Positions 16,031 through 24,598 of a stretch of DNA of 35,484 nt are shown here, one piece after another. How positions within the stretch are numbered: the stretch's first letter is position 1; each line of letters starts with the position of its first letter. The notes below the pieces were generated by a model that did no database searches, was not told the origin of the DNA, and worked only from the letters and a program-made list of their open reading frames with translations. Source of the stretch: JANWHF01 sp036276235 (GTDB lineage: Bacteria > Planctomycetota > Phycisphaerae > Tepidisphaerales > Tepidisphaeraceae); contig DATBDZ010000402.1 of assembly GCA_036276235.1 (NCBI GenBank), forward strand, positions 1 through 35,484, given 5' to 3'. A program made the translations under genes and the position numbers.

Positions 16031-16036
16031 TACAAT
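16031..16036 (+). promoter_or_regulatory. candidate -10 box for a leaderless transcript
   Basis: TACAAT ends six bases before the ATG at 16043, and no Shine-Dalgarno sequence is present. Transcription from this box would start at or next to the A of the ATG. No good -35 was seen. Confidence 0.35.
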
Positions 16037-16042
16037 AGATCC

Positions 16043-16345
16043 ATGCCCGAGCAGGTAACCTGCGATTTGTGCGGCTGCCAGTTGCCGCTGCATGAGAGTT
16101 TTGTGGTGCGGATCGATGTCTTCGCCGATCCGTCGCTCCCGCCGATTACGCAGGAGGAGCTGCAAACAATCGACTCCGGCAAAAACATGGCCGAGCTCCT
16201 CGATCAAATGAAAAGCATGACGACGGAGCAACTCCAGGACGGCGTCCATCGGCGCTTCGAGCACCGGATTTGCGCGAAATGTCATCGAGGGTTTTTATCC
16301 AACCCACTGGGCAAGCCGCGTGGCCAGAGTGATGCGATGAATTGA
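16043..16345 (+). CDS. small zinc-ribbon protein
   Basis: A 100-residue protein of unknown function. It begins CDLCGC (Cys7, Cys10, Cys12) and ends with ICAKCHRGFLSNPLG, so the two Cys pairs probably form one zinc site joined by a middle helical part (IDSGKNMAELLDQMKSMTTE). There is no signal peptide or membrane segment. The ATG at 16043 was chosen because the upstream in-frame region lies inside the family C hairpin. There is no ribosome-binding sequence; a TACAAT box six bases before the ATG suggests a leaderless message. Similar small proteins with paired CxxC motifs are frequent in planctomycetes. The 231-base gap to 16577 shows no gene. Confidence 0.8.
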   Translation: MPEQVTCDLCGCQLPLHESFVVRIDVFADPSLPPITQEELQTIDSGKNMAELLDQMKSMTTEQLQDGVHRRFEHRICAKCHRGFLSNPLGKPRGQSDAMN

Positions 16346-16576
16346 GCGGTCATCGCTACAGCTTCATCGCGCGATAAAGGATCCAAAGGTAGGAGCATTC
16401 ACCCCCCACGCCGCTTGCGGCTTCGCCGACCAACTATCGCGAGCAGTAAACAGAGGCCCGCGACAGCCAGGCTCGAACAACATCGATCGAGCCGCAAGTC
16501 GAAGGACCACCTTTGTGAGCGAATGTATCGCGTCCGACACGGCGCGCTTCATTCATCTCCCTTGGCCAGTCTCCGT

Positions 16577-17503
16577 TTACCGATCTCCAAAATTCTTCCC
16601 CGCCGCCGCTTGCCCCGCGGTAAGCGTCATCGCGTAAACACCGGTCGTCGGAGTCGTCCGCGTGAAACCTGATTTCAAAATCTCGCGCACGTTGTATTTC
16701 CCCGCCACGACGACAAATCGGTAATTGCCTTTTGAGTCGGTCGTCGTACTGACTTCACCGCTATCGAGCTTTCCGTTGTTGTTCGCGTCGAGATAGACGA
16801 CCCAGCCCGCTAATCCCAATTCGCCAACGTCTTGCTTTCCATTGCTGTTGGAGTCCTTGAAAACCGTTCCGGAGATGAGCGCAGTCGTCGTTTCCCCGAA
16901 CACTTTACCGCTGGCGGTCTGGCCGGCAGTGAGCGTCACATCGAAATATCCTGCCGTTGGAATGGTCCGCCGCCAGCCGGCCGGCAATACCTCGGCGATG
17001 CGATAGCTCCCCGCAGCCAGCGTCTTAAACGCGTATGTCCCATCCGCGGCGGTCAGCGTTGTCGGCTCACCTGCATCCAGCTTGCCGTTCTTGTTCTTGT
17101 CGATGTAGATCGTTCGCCCGGCAATTCCCTTCTCGCTGGCGTCGCGAGCCGCGTTGCTGTTGGCGTCGTTAAAGACGCTGCCGGAGATCAGGACATTCTG
17201 CGTCTGCCCGAAGTTTTTTGCGCTGATGATCTGGCCGGATGCAACGGTGAGATCGAAGAAGCCGGCGAGCGGCGCTGTCTGCCGCCAGCCCGCGGGCGTT
17301 ACATCCGCGATTCGATAGCTGCCGGCGAGGACGTTCTTAAATGAATAAGTGCCGTTAGCGGCAGTAATTGTCGTCGCTTCGCCGTTGTCGAACTTTCCGT
17401 TCTTGTTCTTGTCGATGTAGACGGTGCGACCAGCCAAGCCGGCTTCGCCGGACTCGAGCGTGCCGTTGGCGTTTGCGTCTTTAAAAACAGTTCCCGAGAT
17501 TGA
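16577..17503 (-). repeat. three tandem ~310-bp coding repeats (SdrD-B-like domains)
   Basis: Three consecutive, clearly related units at the 3' end of the beta-helix gene, each encoding 100-104 residues with ISG(T/S)VF(K/N)D at the start and KxFG at the end. The first two units are most alike (both contain YIDKNKNGK). Such direct repeats are prone to expansion or contraction. Confidence 0.85.
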
Positions 17504-19531
17504 TGCGGGCGCATTCACCTGAATCGTCGTGGTGTAGGTGGTGAAGCCGCCGTCCTTGTCCTTGATGCGGCCACGGATCGTGTGCGCGCCAGCCGTCAAA
17601 AGAAAGCTCGCCGGAACCGTTGCGGATGAAGACGTGGCGTCCGTGATCTCAAACGTTCCGTCATTGTTGAAATCGAAGCTGTACTTGAATCCAGCGGTCA
17701 CATCGGCCGGCGAAGGATCGGCCGCACCGGAGAAGGCAACGCTGCCGGCCGAGCCGAGCATGATGGTGCCGCCGGTCAGCTTTGCGGTCGGGGAGACATC
17801 GGTGATGTTGACAGTCGTGCTCGCGATGGCGCTATGTCCGAGACTATCGGTCACGCGCAGCGCGACAGTGCGGGCGGCGGGGCCGTCGATCCCCGCCGCG
17901 CTGAAGCTGGCGGTCTTGCCCGAAGCGTCGGCGGTAAACGTGTTGCCGTCGTAGTTAAAGTCCCACGCGTAGGAGGCGATCGATCCGCCGGCTTCAGAAG
18001 AGGCGCCGCCATCGAGCGTGACTTTGCCCCCTTCAACGACGGAATACGGCCCGCCTGCTTTTGCAATCGGCGTCAGCGCCGAGGCAAACTGCGCCTCGTA
18101 CGCCCCCATATCGACGATCGGCGCGGTCCCATGCCCCGTGTCGGCAACATCGCCGACGTTAAAGAACCGCGGGTTGCCGGCGATGTCCGTCGTCGTGCCG
18201 GCCGGCACCGCCGAGTTATCTCCGGCATCGATCGCGGGCGAGGTTTTCTGCAAATGCAGATCGCCGTAGTCGTCGTCGGTCGTTCCCCATTTGCCGTCGG
18301 GGCCGGGGCCGGGGTTGCGGACGAAATGCGGGTCGGCGCTGAGATTGCCGGTGCCCACAGTGCTGGACGGCATGTCGCTGTAGCTGATCGACAAGGTACT
18401 TTCGGACGTAGCAATCCCATCTCCCGCTACGACGCAGTTTGAAAGCGCGAGCGCCTTTGTGAAGGCAACTACGATGTCATCAGGCTGCGCGGAACTGACG
18501 AATGTGCAATTGGTCGCCGTCGCACTCTCAGAAAACGATTCAAGTGCGGCGCCCTCAGGTGACGTGTTTCCGCTAAAAACGCAATTCAGGTATGTTGCGG
18601 TAGACCCTCCAATGTTGATCCCTCCGCCGTTCTGGCTGGCCGAATTCCCGAAAAATCCGCATCGCACTAAGCGGGCCTGGGCTTGGGAAAGCAGCACCGC
18701 TCCGCCGATCGTCGCCGAACTATTGCGCGTGAAGGTGCAATCAGTGAGCGTCTCCGTAACAAAGACGCTCTGGCCGAAGGCGTAGACGGCGCCCGCTTTG
18801 TTAGCCGTATTTCCAGTAAAGCGGCATCCAGTGATTTGTAGTCCAAGCGCGTTAGGGGCGTTTACGGCTCCCCCAGCGCTGAAGGGGCCGACGGCCGAAT
18901 TGTCGGTAAACGTGCAATCCAGAAGAGTCGCCGATCCGATCGTGCTGTCGATGGCCCCACCACCCTGGCTGGCCGAGTTGCCGGTAAACGTGCAATTGCG
19001 CACGAGCGGGGCACCGGCGATGTTGAGCAGGCCGCCGCCAATGTTCCCGTTGGAAATTCCGGTGGCGTTGGCATTTCCCGCCGTGATCGAAATGCCATCG
19101 AGTATCGTCAGTTGATTGACTTGTTGGCCAGTGACAACGTGGTAGCTGTTGTCGCTATTGTCGCCGACGGTTCCGATGTCGCCCGAGAGGGTCGTCGGGG
19201 TATTGACGACGTCCCGTGCGTTGGGGTTTGCGGAATTGGCGCTGCCGGCGTACCCGCCATCAATTTCGACGCCGTTAGTGAGGGTGAACGTGGCCGTTCG
19301 ATCCGTACCGCTGGTCGGCTTATAGGTGCCCGCAGCGACGAGAATCGTGTCGCCGGACTGTGCAGCGGCCAGGCCCGACTGCAGATCAGGAAACGCGCTG
19401 CCCCACGCTTTTCCGTCCGGGGCAGCCGCAGCACTGCCTGCATCCACATAGACAGTGGACAGCAATACTCTCGACTCAAGCCGCTCAATTTGGTCGTTCC
19501 GCTTTGCGCACCGCCGCCGCCCAACGTTCAT
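16577..19531 (-). CDS. secreted beta-helix/PKD/SdrD-B-like repeat protein with LESRVLLS tag
   Basis: A 984-residue surface or exported protein. The N-terminus is basic and carries IERLESRVLLS (residues 15-25), the planctomycete LEPR-XLL-like motif found instead of an ordinary signal peptide. Residues about 30-480 form a right-handed beta-helix with repeated NCTFTGNSASQGGGA-type rungs, as in polymorphic outer-membrane-like proteins. Residues 488-577 and 580-672 look like two PKD-type Ig-like domains. Residues 677-776, 781-880 and 885-984 are three SdrD-B-like repeats (ISGTVFKDANANG, IDKNKNGKFDNGE) with Asp/Asn-rich calcium-loop motifs. I chose the ATG at 19531 because GGAGG precedes it; the longer reading to 19897 crosses a palindrome. 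No anchor is visible at the C-terminus. The likely role is a structural or adhesive cell-surface protein; this is inferred. Confidence 0.9.
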   Translation of the reverse strand: MNVGRRRCAKRNDQIERLESRVLLSTVYVDAGSAAAAPDGKAWGSAFPDLQSGLAAAQSGDTILVAAGTYKPTSGTDRTATFTLTNGVEIDGGYAGSANSANPNARDVVNTPTTLSGDIGTVGDNSDNSYHVVTGQQVNQLTILDGISITAGNANATGISNGNIGGGLLNIAGAPLVRNCTFTGNSASQGGGAIDSTIGSATLLDCTFTDNSAVGPFSAGGAVNAPNALGLQITGCRFTGNTANKAGAVYAFGQSVFVTETLTDCTFTRNSSATIGGAVLLSQAQARLVRCGFFGNSASQNGGGINIGGSTATYLNCVFSGNTSPEGAALESFSESATATNCTFVSSAQPDDIVVAFTKALALSNCVVAGDGIATSESTLSISYSDMPSSTVGTGNLSADPHFVRNPGPGPDGKWGTTDDDYGDLHLQKTSPAIDAGDNSAVPAGTTTDIAGNPRFFNVGDVADTGHGTAPIVDMGAYEAQFASALTPIAKAGGPYSVVEGGKVTLDGGASSEAGGSIASYAWDFNYDGNTFTADASGKTASFSAAGIDGPAARTVALRVTDSLGHSAIASTTVNITDVSPTAKLTGGTIMLGSAGSVAFSGAADPSPADVTAGFKYSFDFNNDGTFEITDATSSSATVPASFLLTAGAHTIRGRIKDKDGGFTTYTTTIQVNAPASISGTVFKDANANGTLESGEAGLAGRTVYIDKNKNGKFDNGEATTITAANGTYSFKNVLAGSYRIADVTPAGWRQTAPLAGFFDLTVASGQIISAKNFGQTQNVLISGSVFNDANSNAARDASEKGIAGRTIYIDKNKNGKLDAGEPTTLTAADGTYAFKTLAAGSYRIAEVLPAGWRRTIPTAGYFDVTLTAGQTASGKVFGETTTALISGTVFKDSNSNGKQDVGELGLAGWVVYLDANNNGKLDSGEVSTTTDSKGNYRFVVVAGKYNVREILKSGFTRTTPTTGVYAMTLTAGQAAAGKNFGDR

Positions 19532-19730
19532 AGCGCCCTCCGTTAGAGCCTCATACAAGAAGGGACGGAGTGAACAACCTGCGCGTCCCGCCGCCCCAGA
19601 AGTCCCCGTAAAGACGTGCTTGGGCAAGCGGCCAAATCGTAGCGATTTGCCGGAGGGCGCACAAGAAAATTGGCGGGATATTCGCGGGAAAGTCACGGGT
19701 AACGAGCTCTGCCGATGCACGATCCCCGAT

Positions 19731-19918
19731 CCCACGCCGCGGCATAGTCGGGTGAGCGTAACGAATCCGAGCCACCGCGGGATCCTGCGTGCGCGCATTG
19801 GTTCCAAAGCGCGCCAATCAGTATGGAAGCGTCGCCCGGGAATGCACTCAGATGCGCGCACCCGGGATCCGCGGCGGCGCGGATTCGTTGCACTCATCCG
19901 ACTCTGCCGCGGCGTGGG
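19731..19918. repeat. large imperfect inverted repeat, CCCACGCCGCGGCATAGTC family
   Basis: Arms of about 70 bases (19731-19800 and 19849-19918), the outer 40 bases being most similar, with a loop near 50 bases. The 19532-20010 gap between the beta-helix gene and the M28 peptidase contains only this element and unassigned sequence. It is the longest-armed palindrome in the window. Confidence 0.82.
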
Positions 19919-20010
19919 GCAGATTAACTTGCGCTATTGAAATCAGCGTCAAAACCATATCGACGATCACGGATCAACTTTATCCGCAAATGTGTGTTGC
20001 CCGACACGCC

Positions 20011-21393
20011 CTACTGCTGCTCCGTCGTCGCACCGACTCTTGGCGCGGGGAGCACATACGCGGCCACCGGGCCTTCGTGGCCGGCTTTGTCTACCGCCTT
20101 GACCCCCAGGACGATCTGATCGATCGGCGTATCCTTCAGCGTGAACTCGTGGACATTGCCGGCCCAGAATTCCTTTTCCCAATCCGGAGCGATCGTCGAG
20201 CGCATGACGACGATGAAGCCGGCGAGATCCGGCTCGGCGTTGGGCTGTTGCCAGCGCAGGACGGCGTCGTAACCGGAGCCGCGCGTCAGGCCGGGGCCGT
20301 TGGCTAAGGCGCGTCCGGCGACACGCGTGACCGGCGCGCGCGGCGCCAGCGCGAGTGTCGCCGCGGCGGCGGCGTTCACTCGGATCACACGCGCCGCATA
20401 GGCGGGCGATGCATTCGCGAAGGTGTCGGTCGGCGAATGCTGATCGGTAAACTTCTCGTTGGGCGTCGTGAAACGCACCGCGGCATAGCCCTCTTGGTTG
20501 AACGCCGTGTGATCTCCGCCGCGGCCGAAGCGATCGTGGCGGAAGATCAGATCGACGTTCATATCCGGGCAATACATGACGGCGCAGGAGTGAATGAGCC
20601 GCGCGAGCTGGCGCGACGGGGAGTCGGCGGGGTCTTCGGAAAAGAGCAGGACGCGATGCGGCTCGCTCTTCCCGTTGCCGGCGGTTTCGTTGCCGATGAT
20701 GTCGTTGTTGAGCACCGCCTCGATTTCCTGATTTTTGCTGCGCAAGCGTTTGGCCATCGCATGCGCGCCGACGAGGCCCTGCTCCTCGCCGGCAAAGGCG
20801 ACGAAGACGAGCGTCGCATCGAATTCGTACTGGCTCATCACGCGGGCACATTCCATCGCGCAGGCGGTTCCGCTCGCATCATCGCTGACGCCCGGCGCGG
20901 GCAGTTCCGCCGCCTGCTCGGGATGACCACGCAGTGCGGCGACATTTCGGAGATTCACCGTGTCGTAATGCCCTGAAACCAGAATCCAGCGATCCGGCGT
21001 TTGCTTGCCCGGAAGGATCGCGACAACGTTGCTCAGCTCAACGTCTTTGTAAATTCGCCCGCCGCGCGGAATGGTGTACGTATCGAAGCTCGCCTGGAGG
21101 CGGGGGCTGTAGCTTTTGAATTGTTCGAGAATCCATTCCCGCGCCGCGCCGACGCCGCGCCCGGTTTGGGTTGCGTCGGACATCGTGTTGCGCGTCTGAA
21201 AGGTTTCGAGCTTGCGCATGATGTCGGCGACGCGCTGTTCTGAAATCTGGCCGACGATTTTCTGGATCATCGGATCCGGCTTGAGGTCGGGGCGGGCATT
21301 CTCATCCGCCGCGCGATCCGGGGAGCAATGAAGGACACAGATGAGAAGTGCGATCGAGGCAATGGGCAGACGCCGCGGATGTGCGCAGGGCAT
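20011..21393 (-). CDS. M28 family metallopeptidase with C-terminal fibronectin-like domain
   Basis: A 460-residue exported zinc aminopeptidase-like enzyme. Residues 1-28 look like a signal peptide (LPIASIALLICVLHCS). The M28 two-zinc site is recognisable in order: SGHYDT (His ligand and Asp), PGVSDDASGT (bridging Asp), AGEEQGLVGA (catalytic and ligand Glu), NNDIIGN (Asp ligand) and QHSPTDTF (His ligand). After about residue 355 a beta-rich domain follows (VLRWQQPNAEPDLAGFIVVM, then VKAVDKAGHEGP), which resembles a fibronectin type III fold. It lies 66 bases downstream of the lipoprotein gene on the same strand. The substrate is probably peptides outside the cytoplasm. The start at 21393 has no strong ribosome-binding site. 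Confidence 0.92.
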   Translation of the reverse strand: MPCAHPRRLPIASIALLICVLHCSPDRAADENARPDLKPDPMIQKIVGQISEQRVADIMRKLETFQTRNTMSDATQTGRGVGAAREWILEQFKSYSPRLQASFDTYTIPRGGRIYKDVELSNVVAILPGKQTPDRWILVSGHYDTVNLRNVAALRGHPEQAAELPAPGVSDDASGTACAMECARVMSQYEFDATLVFVAFAGEEQGLVGAHAMAKRLRSKNQEIEAVLNNDIIGNETAGNGKSEPHRVLLFSEDPADSPSRQLARLIHSCAVMYCPDMNVDLIFRHDRFGRGGDHTAFNQEGYAAVRFTTPNEKFTDQHSPTDTFANASPAYAARVIRVNAAAAATLALAPRAPVTRVAGRALANGPGLTRGSGYDAVLRWQQPNAEPDLAGFIVVMRSTIAPDWEKEFWAGNVHEFTLKDTPIDQIVLGVKAVDKAGHEGPVAAYVLPAPRVGATTEQQ

Positions 21394-21459
21394 GGGCGAA
21401 ACAAGTATCGCGGCGCGAGGAAATTCGCAATCAATTTCTGGGACGGGCTCGATGGCGCT

Positions 21460-22116
21460 CTACTTCGCGATTTCGACGATTGCCGTGAATTCGCCGCGCA
21501 CTTCGACCAGAGTATGAAGCGCCGTCGGCTCGGCCTGATTATCGAACTTCAGGAATTTGCCGGCGACGATCACCTGCACGAGCTTGTTGTCGCCGCCGTT
21601 AAAGCTGGCGGCTACATCGGAGGGCTGGAGGTGGATGCGGTTGCCTTGCAGGAAGATTCCATCGCCGGATTCCTCGTGCTCGGTGCTGTTCGTGCGGTAG
21701 CCCCAGGGCACGTTCACGAGCTTGTGCGGATCGTCGATGTCCAGCTTCATCTGAAGATAGAAGCTGTTGCCGGTGTAGCCGGGATTCAGCGCGGCTTTCG
21801 GATCGTTGCTGTACAAGACGGCGTCATATTTCCCCTCTTCATGCTTGGTCAGCCGCAAAATGGCGGCGGGGAAATCGTAAATGCGATCGCTGACCCCATC
21901 ATGCACAAGGAAGCTGGAAGTTTTGGGCAGCGAGACGTGCGGAGGCGGTTGAAGGATCGACGGATCGATGACGATGGAAGCATCGGCCGATTGTGTTGTG
22001 GACGCAGCCGCGGCGGGCTGTGTCGCGGGCGGCTTGGTGGACGCCGTCTGATCGCGGTCGCATCCCGACAGCAGCGCGCCTGCAAGCATTGCCGTTAGCC
22101 AGGGTTTTGCCTTCAC
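21460..22116 (-). CDS. lipoprotein of unknown function
   Basis: A 218-residue predicted lipoprotein: GTG start, KAKPWLTAMLAGALLSGC with lipobox Cys19, then an Ala/Thr/Pro/Gln linker (residues 25-50), then a globular beta-rich domain (LVHDGVSDRIYDFPAAILRL, ALNPGYTGNSFYLQMKLDID). I chose the GTG at 22116 because GGAGG ends five bases before it. The alternative GTG at 22128 would contain that Shine-Dalgarno sequence. No known family was recognised. It is probably cotranscribed with the M28 peptidase gene that follows after 66 bases, so a role at the same cell-envelope site is possible. Confidence 0.85.
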   Translation of the reverse strand: MKAKPWLTAMLAGALLSGCDRDQTASTKPPATQPAAAASTTQSADASIVIDPSILQPPPHVSLPKTSSFLVHDGVSDRIYDFPAAILRLTKHEEGKYDAVLYSNDPKAALNPGYTGNSFYLQMKLDIDDPHKLVNVPWGYRTNSTEHEESGDGIFLQGNRIHLQPSDVAASFNGGDNKLVQVIVAGKFLKFDNQAEPTALHTLVEVRGEFTAIVEIAK

Positions 22117-22222
22117 GACGACCTCCACTTTCCAACGACCGATTGATGAAGCACGCTACTCCGCCACAACGATCACCCCCGCTTGTGCATGCGTATCATC
22201 AACAGGAGTATAGCATACACCA

Positions 22223-22972
22223 ATGACCCATTCCCTGACGAGTATTCCGGCGGAATCGGACCTTTTATGCGAAGGTTGCGGCTACACGCTCAATGGCCTG
22301 CCGGAGGGGGCGTTGTGCCCCGAATGCGCCAAGCCCACCGCCGAAAGTGCCCCAAATCTTCGCCAATCCGCGAATTGGGAACGGGTCAACTCGACGAGCG
22401 GCATCATTGGGAGCTTCATAACTACTACGCTGGCGGTGCTCTTTCGGCCGACCGCGTTTTATCGGACGCTCGCTACTCGTCAGACACGCAAACGCTCGCG
22501 TCAGTTTGCAGGCGTTCACTGGGTCATCGTGTCGCTGCTTTTCGGTATCGCGGCGTACTACCACTTCAACTGGTATCGAAGAATGGGAAGCCTGCCGTGG
22601 TGGGCGGATAAGCTGGATTTACCCGTCCCGGCAATCCTGGCGCTGACGGGCGTCTCCTATTTGCTGCTGCTGGTGACCACGCGCTTCGCCGCCACGCTCA
22701 CGACCTGGGAAGCAGGCTATCGCGGATTGCGGCTGCCGCTGCCGGTGGTCTTGCGCGGGCTCGATTATCATGCCGCCCATTATCTGCCGGTGGGATTGAT
22801 CGGTGCGGGAACAGTCGTCGGGTATCATCTGCTCGACAGGTTTAACACGGTCTCGGCTCAATCCGGGCCAATTTATCTGTACGTGCTCTGCGGCGAAGTT
22901 TTACTGTCGGCGGTATACCTGTTTCTGACCTACTGGATCGGCATGAAAAACATGATGTATGCGAATGCGTGA
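22223..22972 (+). CDS. zinc-ribbon membrane protein
   Basis: A 249-residue protein with an N-terminal zinc ribbon (CEGCGYTLNGLPEGALCPEC, residues 16-35), a motif widespread in planctomycete membrane proteins, followed by four or five predicted membrane segments (VHWVIVSLLFGIAAYYHF; ILALTGVSYLLLLVTT; LPVGLIGAGTVVGYHLL; LCGEVLLSAVYLFLTYWIGM). The pattern is similar to Yip1-like or other small multi-span proteins, but I cannot name a family. AGGAG lies about 14 bases before the ATG, further than usual. It is followed closely by the family D hairpin and the HDAC-like gene. Function unknown. Confidence 0.82.
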   Translation: MTHSLTSIPAESDLLCEGCGYTLNGLPEGALCPECAKPTAESAPNLRQSANWERVNSTSGIIGSFITTTLAVLFRPTAFYRTLATRQTRKRSRQFAGVHWVIVSLLFGIAAYYHFNWYRRMGSLPWWADKLDLPVPAILALTGVSYLLLLVTTRFAATLTTWEAGYRGLRLPLPVVLRGLDYHAAHYLPVGLIGAGTVVGYHLLDRFNTVSAQSGPIYLYVLCGEVLLSAVYLFLTYWIGMKNMMYANA

Positions 22973-22981
22973 ATGGGAATT

Positions 22982-23070
22982 AGTAGTCAGAGGGAATAAG
23001 AGGGAATGAGTAGTCAGAGGGGAAGAGCATTTCTCTGACTACTCATTCCCTCTTATTTCCTCTGACTACT
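22982..23070. repeat. self-similar hairpin, family D (AGTAGTCAGAGGGAAT words)
   Basis: Arms 22982-23019 and 23033-23070, 38 bases with one mismatch, loop 13 bases, the longest near-perfect stem here. Each arm repeats TAGTCAGAGG and AGAGGGAAT words. The right arm ends one base before the ATG at 23072, leaving no space for a ribosome-binding site there. Confidence 0.93.
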
Positions 23071-23071
23071 C

Positions 23072-24088
23072 ATGCAAAACATGACCGCCTACTGCTCCAG
23101 CCCGCGTTTTGTCGAACATGCCACGGGGCCGCATCATCCTGAGCGGCCGGATCGAATCCGCGCGGTTGCCAAGGCGGTGCGCGATGCGGGGCTGATCGAT
23201 TCGCCATTCCCGTTTGCCGGTTTTGCGCTTGATTTTGGCAAGCTGCCTGCGGTTGAAAAAAAGCTGCTTGAGCTTCCCGACCCGCTGGGCGCGGATGAGA
23301 AATGGTTGCAACTGATCCATTCGCAAGATTACATCGAGCGCATCCGCCATATCTGCGAGGTCGGCGGCGGCGTGCTCGATCAGGGCGATACGCCGGTCGG
23401 CCCCAAAAGCTTTGATGTGGCGTTAACCGCCGTCGGCGCGCTGCTGGATTGCGCCGACGCGATCATGTCGGGCAAGGTTAAGCGCGCCTTTGCCGCCGTG
23501 CGGCCGCCGGGCCATCACGCCGAACCGGATCGGCCGATGGGGTTTTGCCTCTTCTCGAACATCGCGATTGCCGCGCGATATCTGCAACGCAAACACGGTG
23601 TCGGCAAAATCGCGATCGTCGACTTCGATGTTCATCACGGCAACGGCACGCAGGCGGCGTTTGAAGCCGACCCCAGCGTCCTGTTCATCAGCCTGCACCA
23701 AAATCCGCGCACGCTCTACCCCGGCAGCGGCCACGATTACGAAACCGGCACCGGCGCAGGCAAAGGCACCACACTTAACCTCCCCATGGAACCCGGCAGC
23801 GGCGACGACGCCTATCTCCGCGTCTTCCACGCCCGCGTGCTTCCCGCGCTCGATGCATTCAAGCCGCAGATGCTCCTGATCTCCGCCGGCTTCGATGCGC
23901 ATCGCGATGATCCGCTGGCGCAGATCAATCTGAGCGAAGAAGCCTTCGGCCAGATGACCGATCTGCTCGTGCAATCAGCGAACGTTCACACAAATGGCCG
24001 CATCCTCAGCACGCTCGAGGGTGGGTACAATCTGCTGGCGCTGGGGCGGAGCGTGGTGCGGCATTTGATTGGGCTGAGCAATGATTGA
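23072..24088 (+). CDS. histone deacetylase family (acetylpolyamine/class II-like) amidohydrolase
   Basis: A 338-residue zinc amidohydrolase of the arginase/deacetylase fold. It has HHPERPDRI near the N-terminus, the active-site RPPGHHAEPDRPMGFCLFSN, the zinc ligands in IVDFDVHHGNGTQ (Asp, His) and SAGFDAHRDDPL (Asp), and the C-terminal LEGGYN motif. Bacterial members remove acetyl groups from polyamines, short-chain amines or acetoin-related substrates; the exact substrate is unknown. The ATG at 23072 abuts the family D hairpin; a second ATG at 23081 is equally possible. Neither has a clear ribosome-binding site because the hairpin occupies that space. A terminator-like hairpin follows the stop. 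Confidence 0.93.
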   Translation: MQNMTAYCSSPRFVEHATGPHHPERPDRIRAVAKAVRDAGLIDSPFPFAGFALDFGKLPAVEKKLLELPDPLGADEKWLQLIHSQDYIERIRHICEVGGGVLDQGDTPVGPKSFDVALTAVGALLDCADAIMSGKVKRAFAAVRPPGHHAEPDRPMGFCLFSNIAIAARYLQRKHGVGKIAIVDFDVHHGNGTQAAFEADPSVLFISLHQNPRTLYPGSGHDYETGTGAGKGTTLNLPMEPGSGDDAYLRVFHARVLPALDAFKPQMLLISAGFDAHRDDPLAQINLSEEAFGQMTDLLVQSANVHTNGRILSTLEGGYNLLALGRSVVRHLIGLSND

Positions 24089-24123
24089 GCCCCCTCGCCA
24101 ATAGCGGGGGCGTAATTTTTATT
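24089..24123 (+). terminator. intrinsic terminator after the HDAC-like gene
   Basis: GCCCCC (24089-24094) pairs with GGGGGC (24106-24111), followed by GTAATTTTTATTTTT. It begins one base after the stop codon at 24086-24088. The stem is short but GC-only, with a T-rich tail. Confidence 0.55.
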
Positions 24124-24162
24124 TTTCGCGATATCGTTGGGGGAGGAGCTCAGGTCAGAATA

Positions 24163-24245
24163 CCCCGTCATGCTGAGGTACTCCGAAGCATCTGGCCGCT
24201 CGCGCGAACAGGCCAGATGCTTCGGAGTACCTCAGCATGCCGGGG
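24163..24245. repeat. REP-like palindrome, GTCATGCTGAGG family, best copy
   Basis: Perfect 29-bp core arms 24169-24197 and 24211-24239 (CATGCTGAGGTACTCCGAAG, then CATCTGGCC), loop 13 bases, and CCCC/GGGG continues the symmetry at the ends. It lies in the 510-base gap 24089-24598. The rest of that gap shows no gene; TTGACA at 24349 has no convincing -10. Confidence 0.93.
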
Positions 24246-24598
24246 TGCGCGTGGGGCGGAAAACGCAAACGCAGGTCGATCTGCCCCATCATTGCGGTTC
24301 GCCACACTCGGGCGCCACACCCTATAGCGGGATAATTTGAAAAATCGATTGACAAGCGTCATGGGACAGGGATGGTCGTCCTCCCGAAAGCGCCCCGCCG
24401 GGCCGGTCTCGATAAGTCGCGAGTGCACAAGGGCTTATGGAACCACAATGGCAAGATACAGATAAAAATGATCAGTTTTGCGCGCCCCATTTTGTCCCGC
24501 GAATTCGGCCCCAAACGGCCTTGCCGGGGTCATAAAGCGGGTTTGCCTCCTGGCCACCCACCCGTGACATGGCACCGGCCTCCCGCAACAATACGCTC

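Noticed and set aside
19532..19897. N-terminal extension of the beta-helix protein up to 19897
   Set aside because: It crosses a long palindrome, is Arg/Pro-rich and unlike a signal region; GGAGG before the ATG at 19531 marks the true start.
24349..24377. TTGACA as the promoter of the hydrolase gene
   Set aside because: The sequence 17 bases downstream (ATGGTC) is a poor -10, and the distance to the start codon is over 200 bases.
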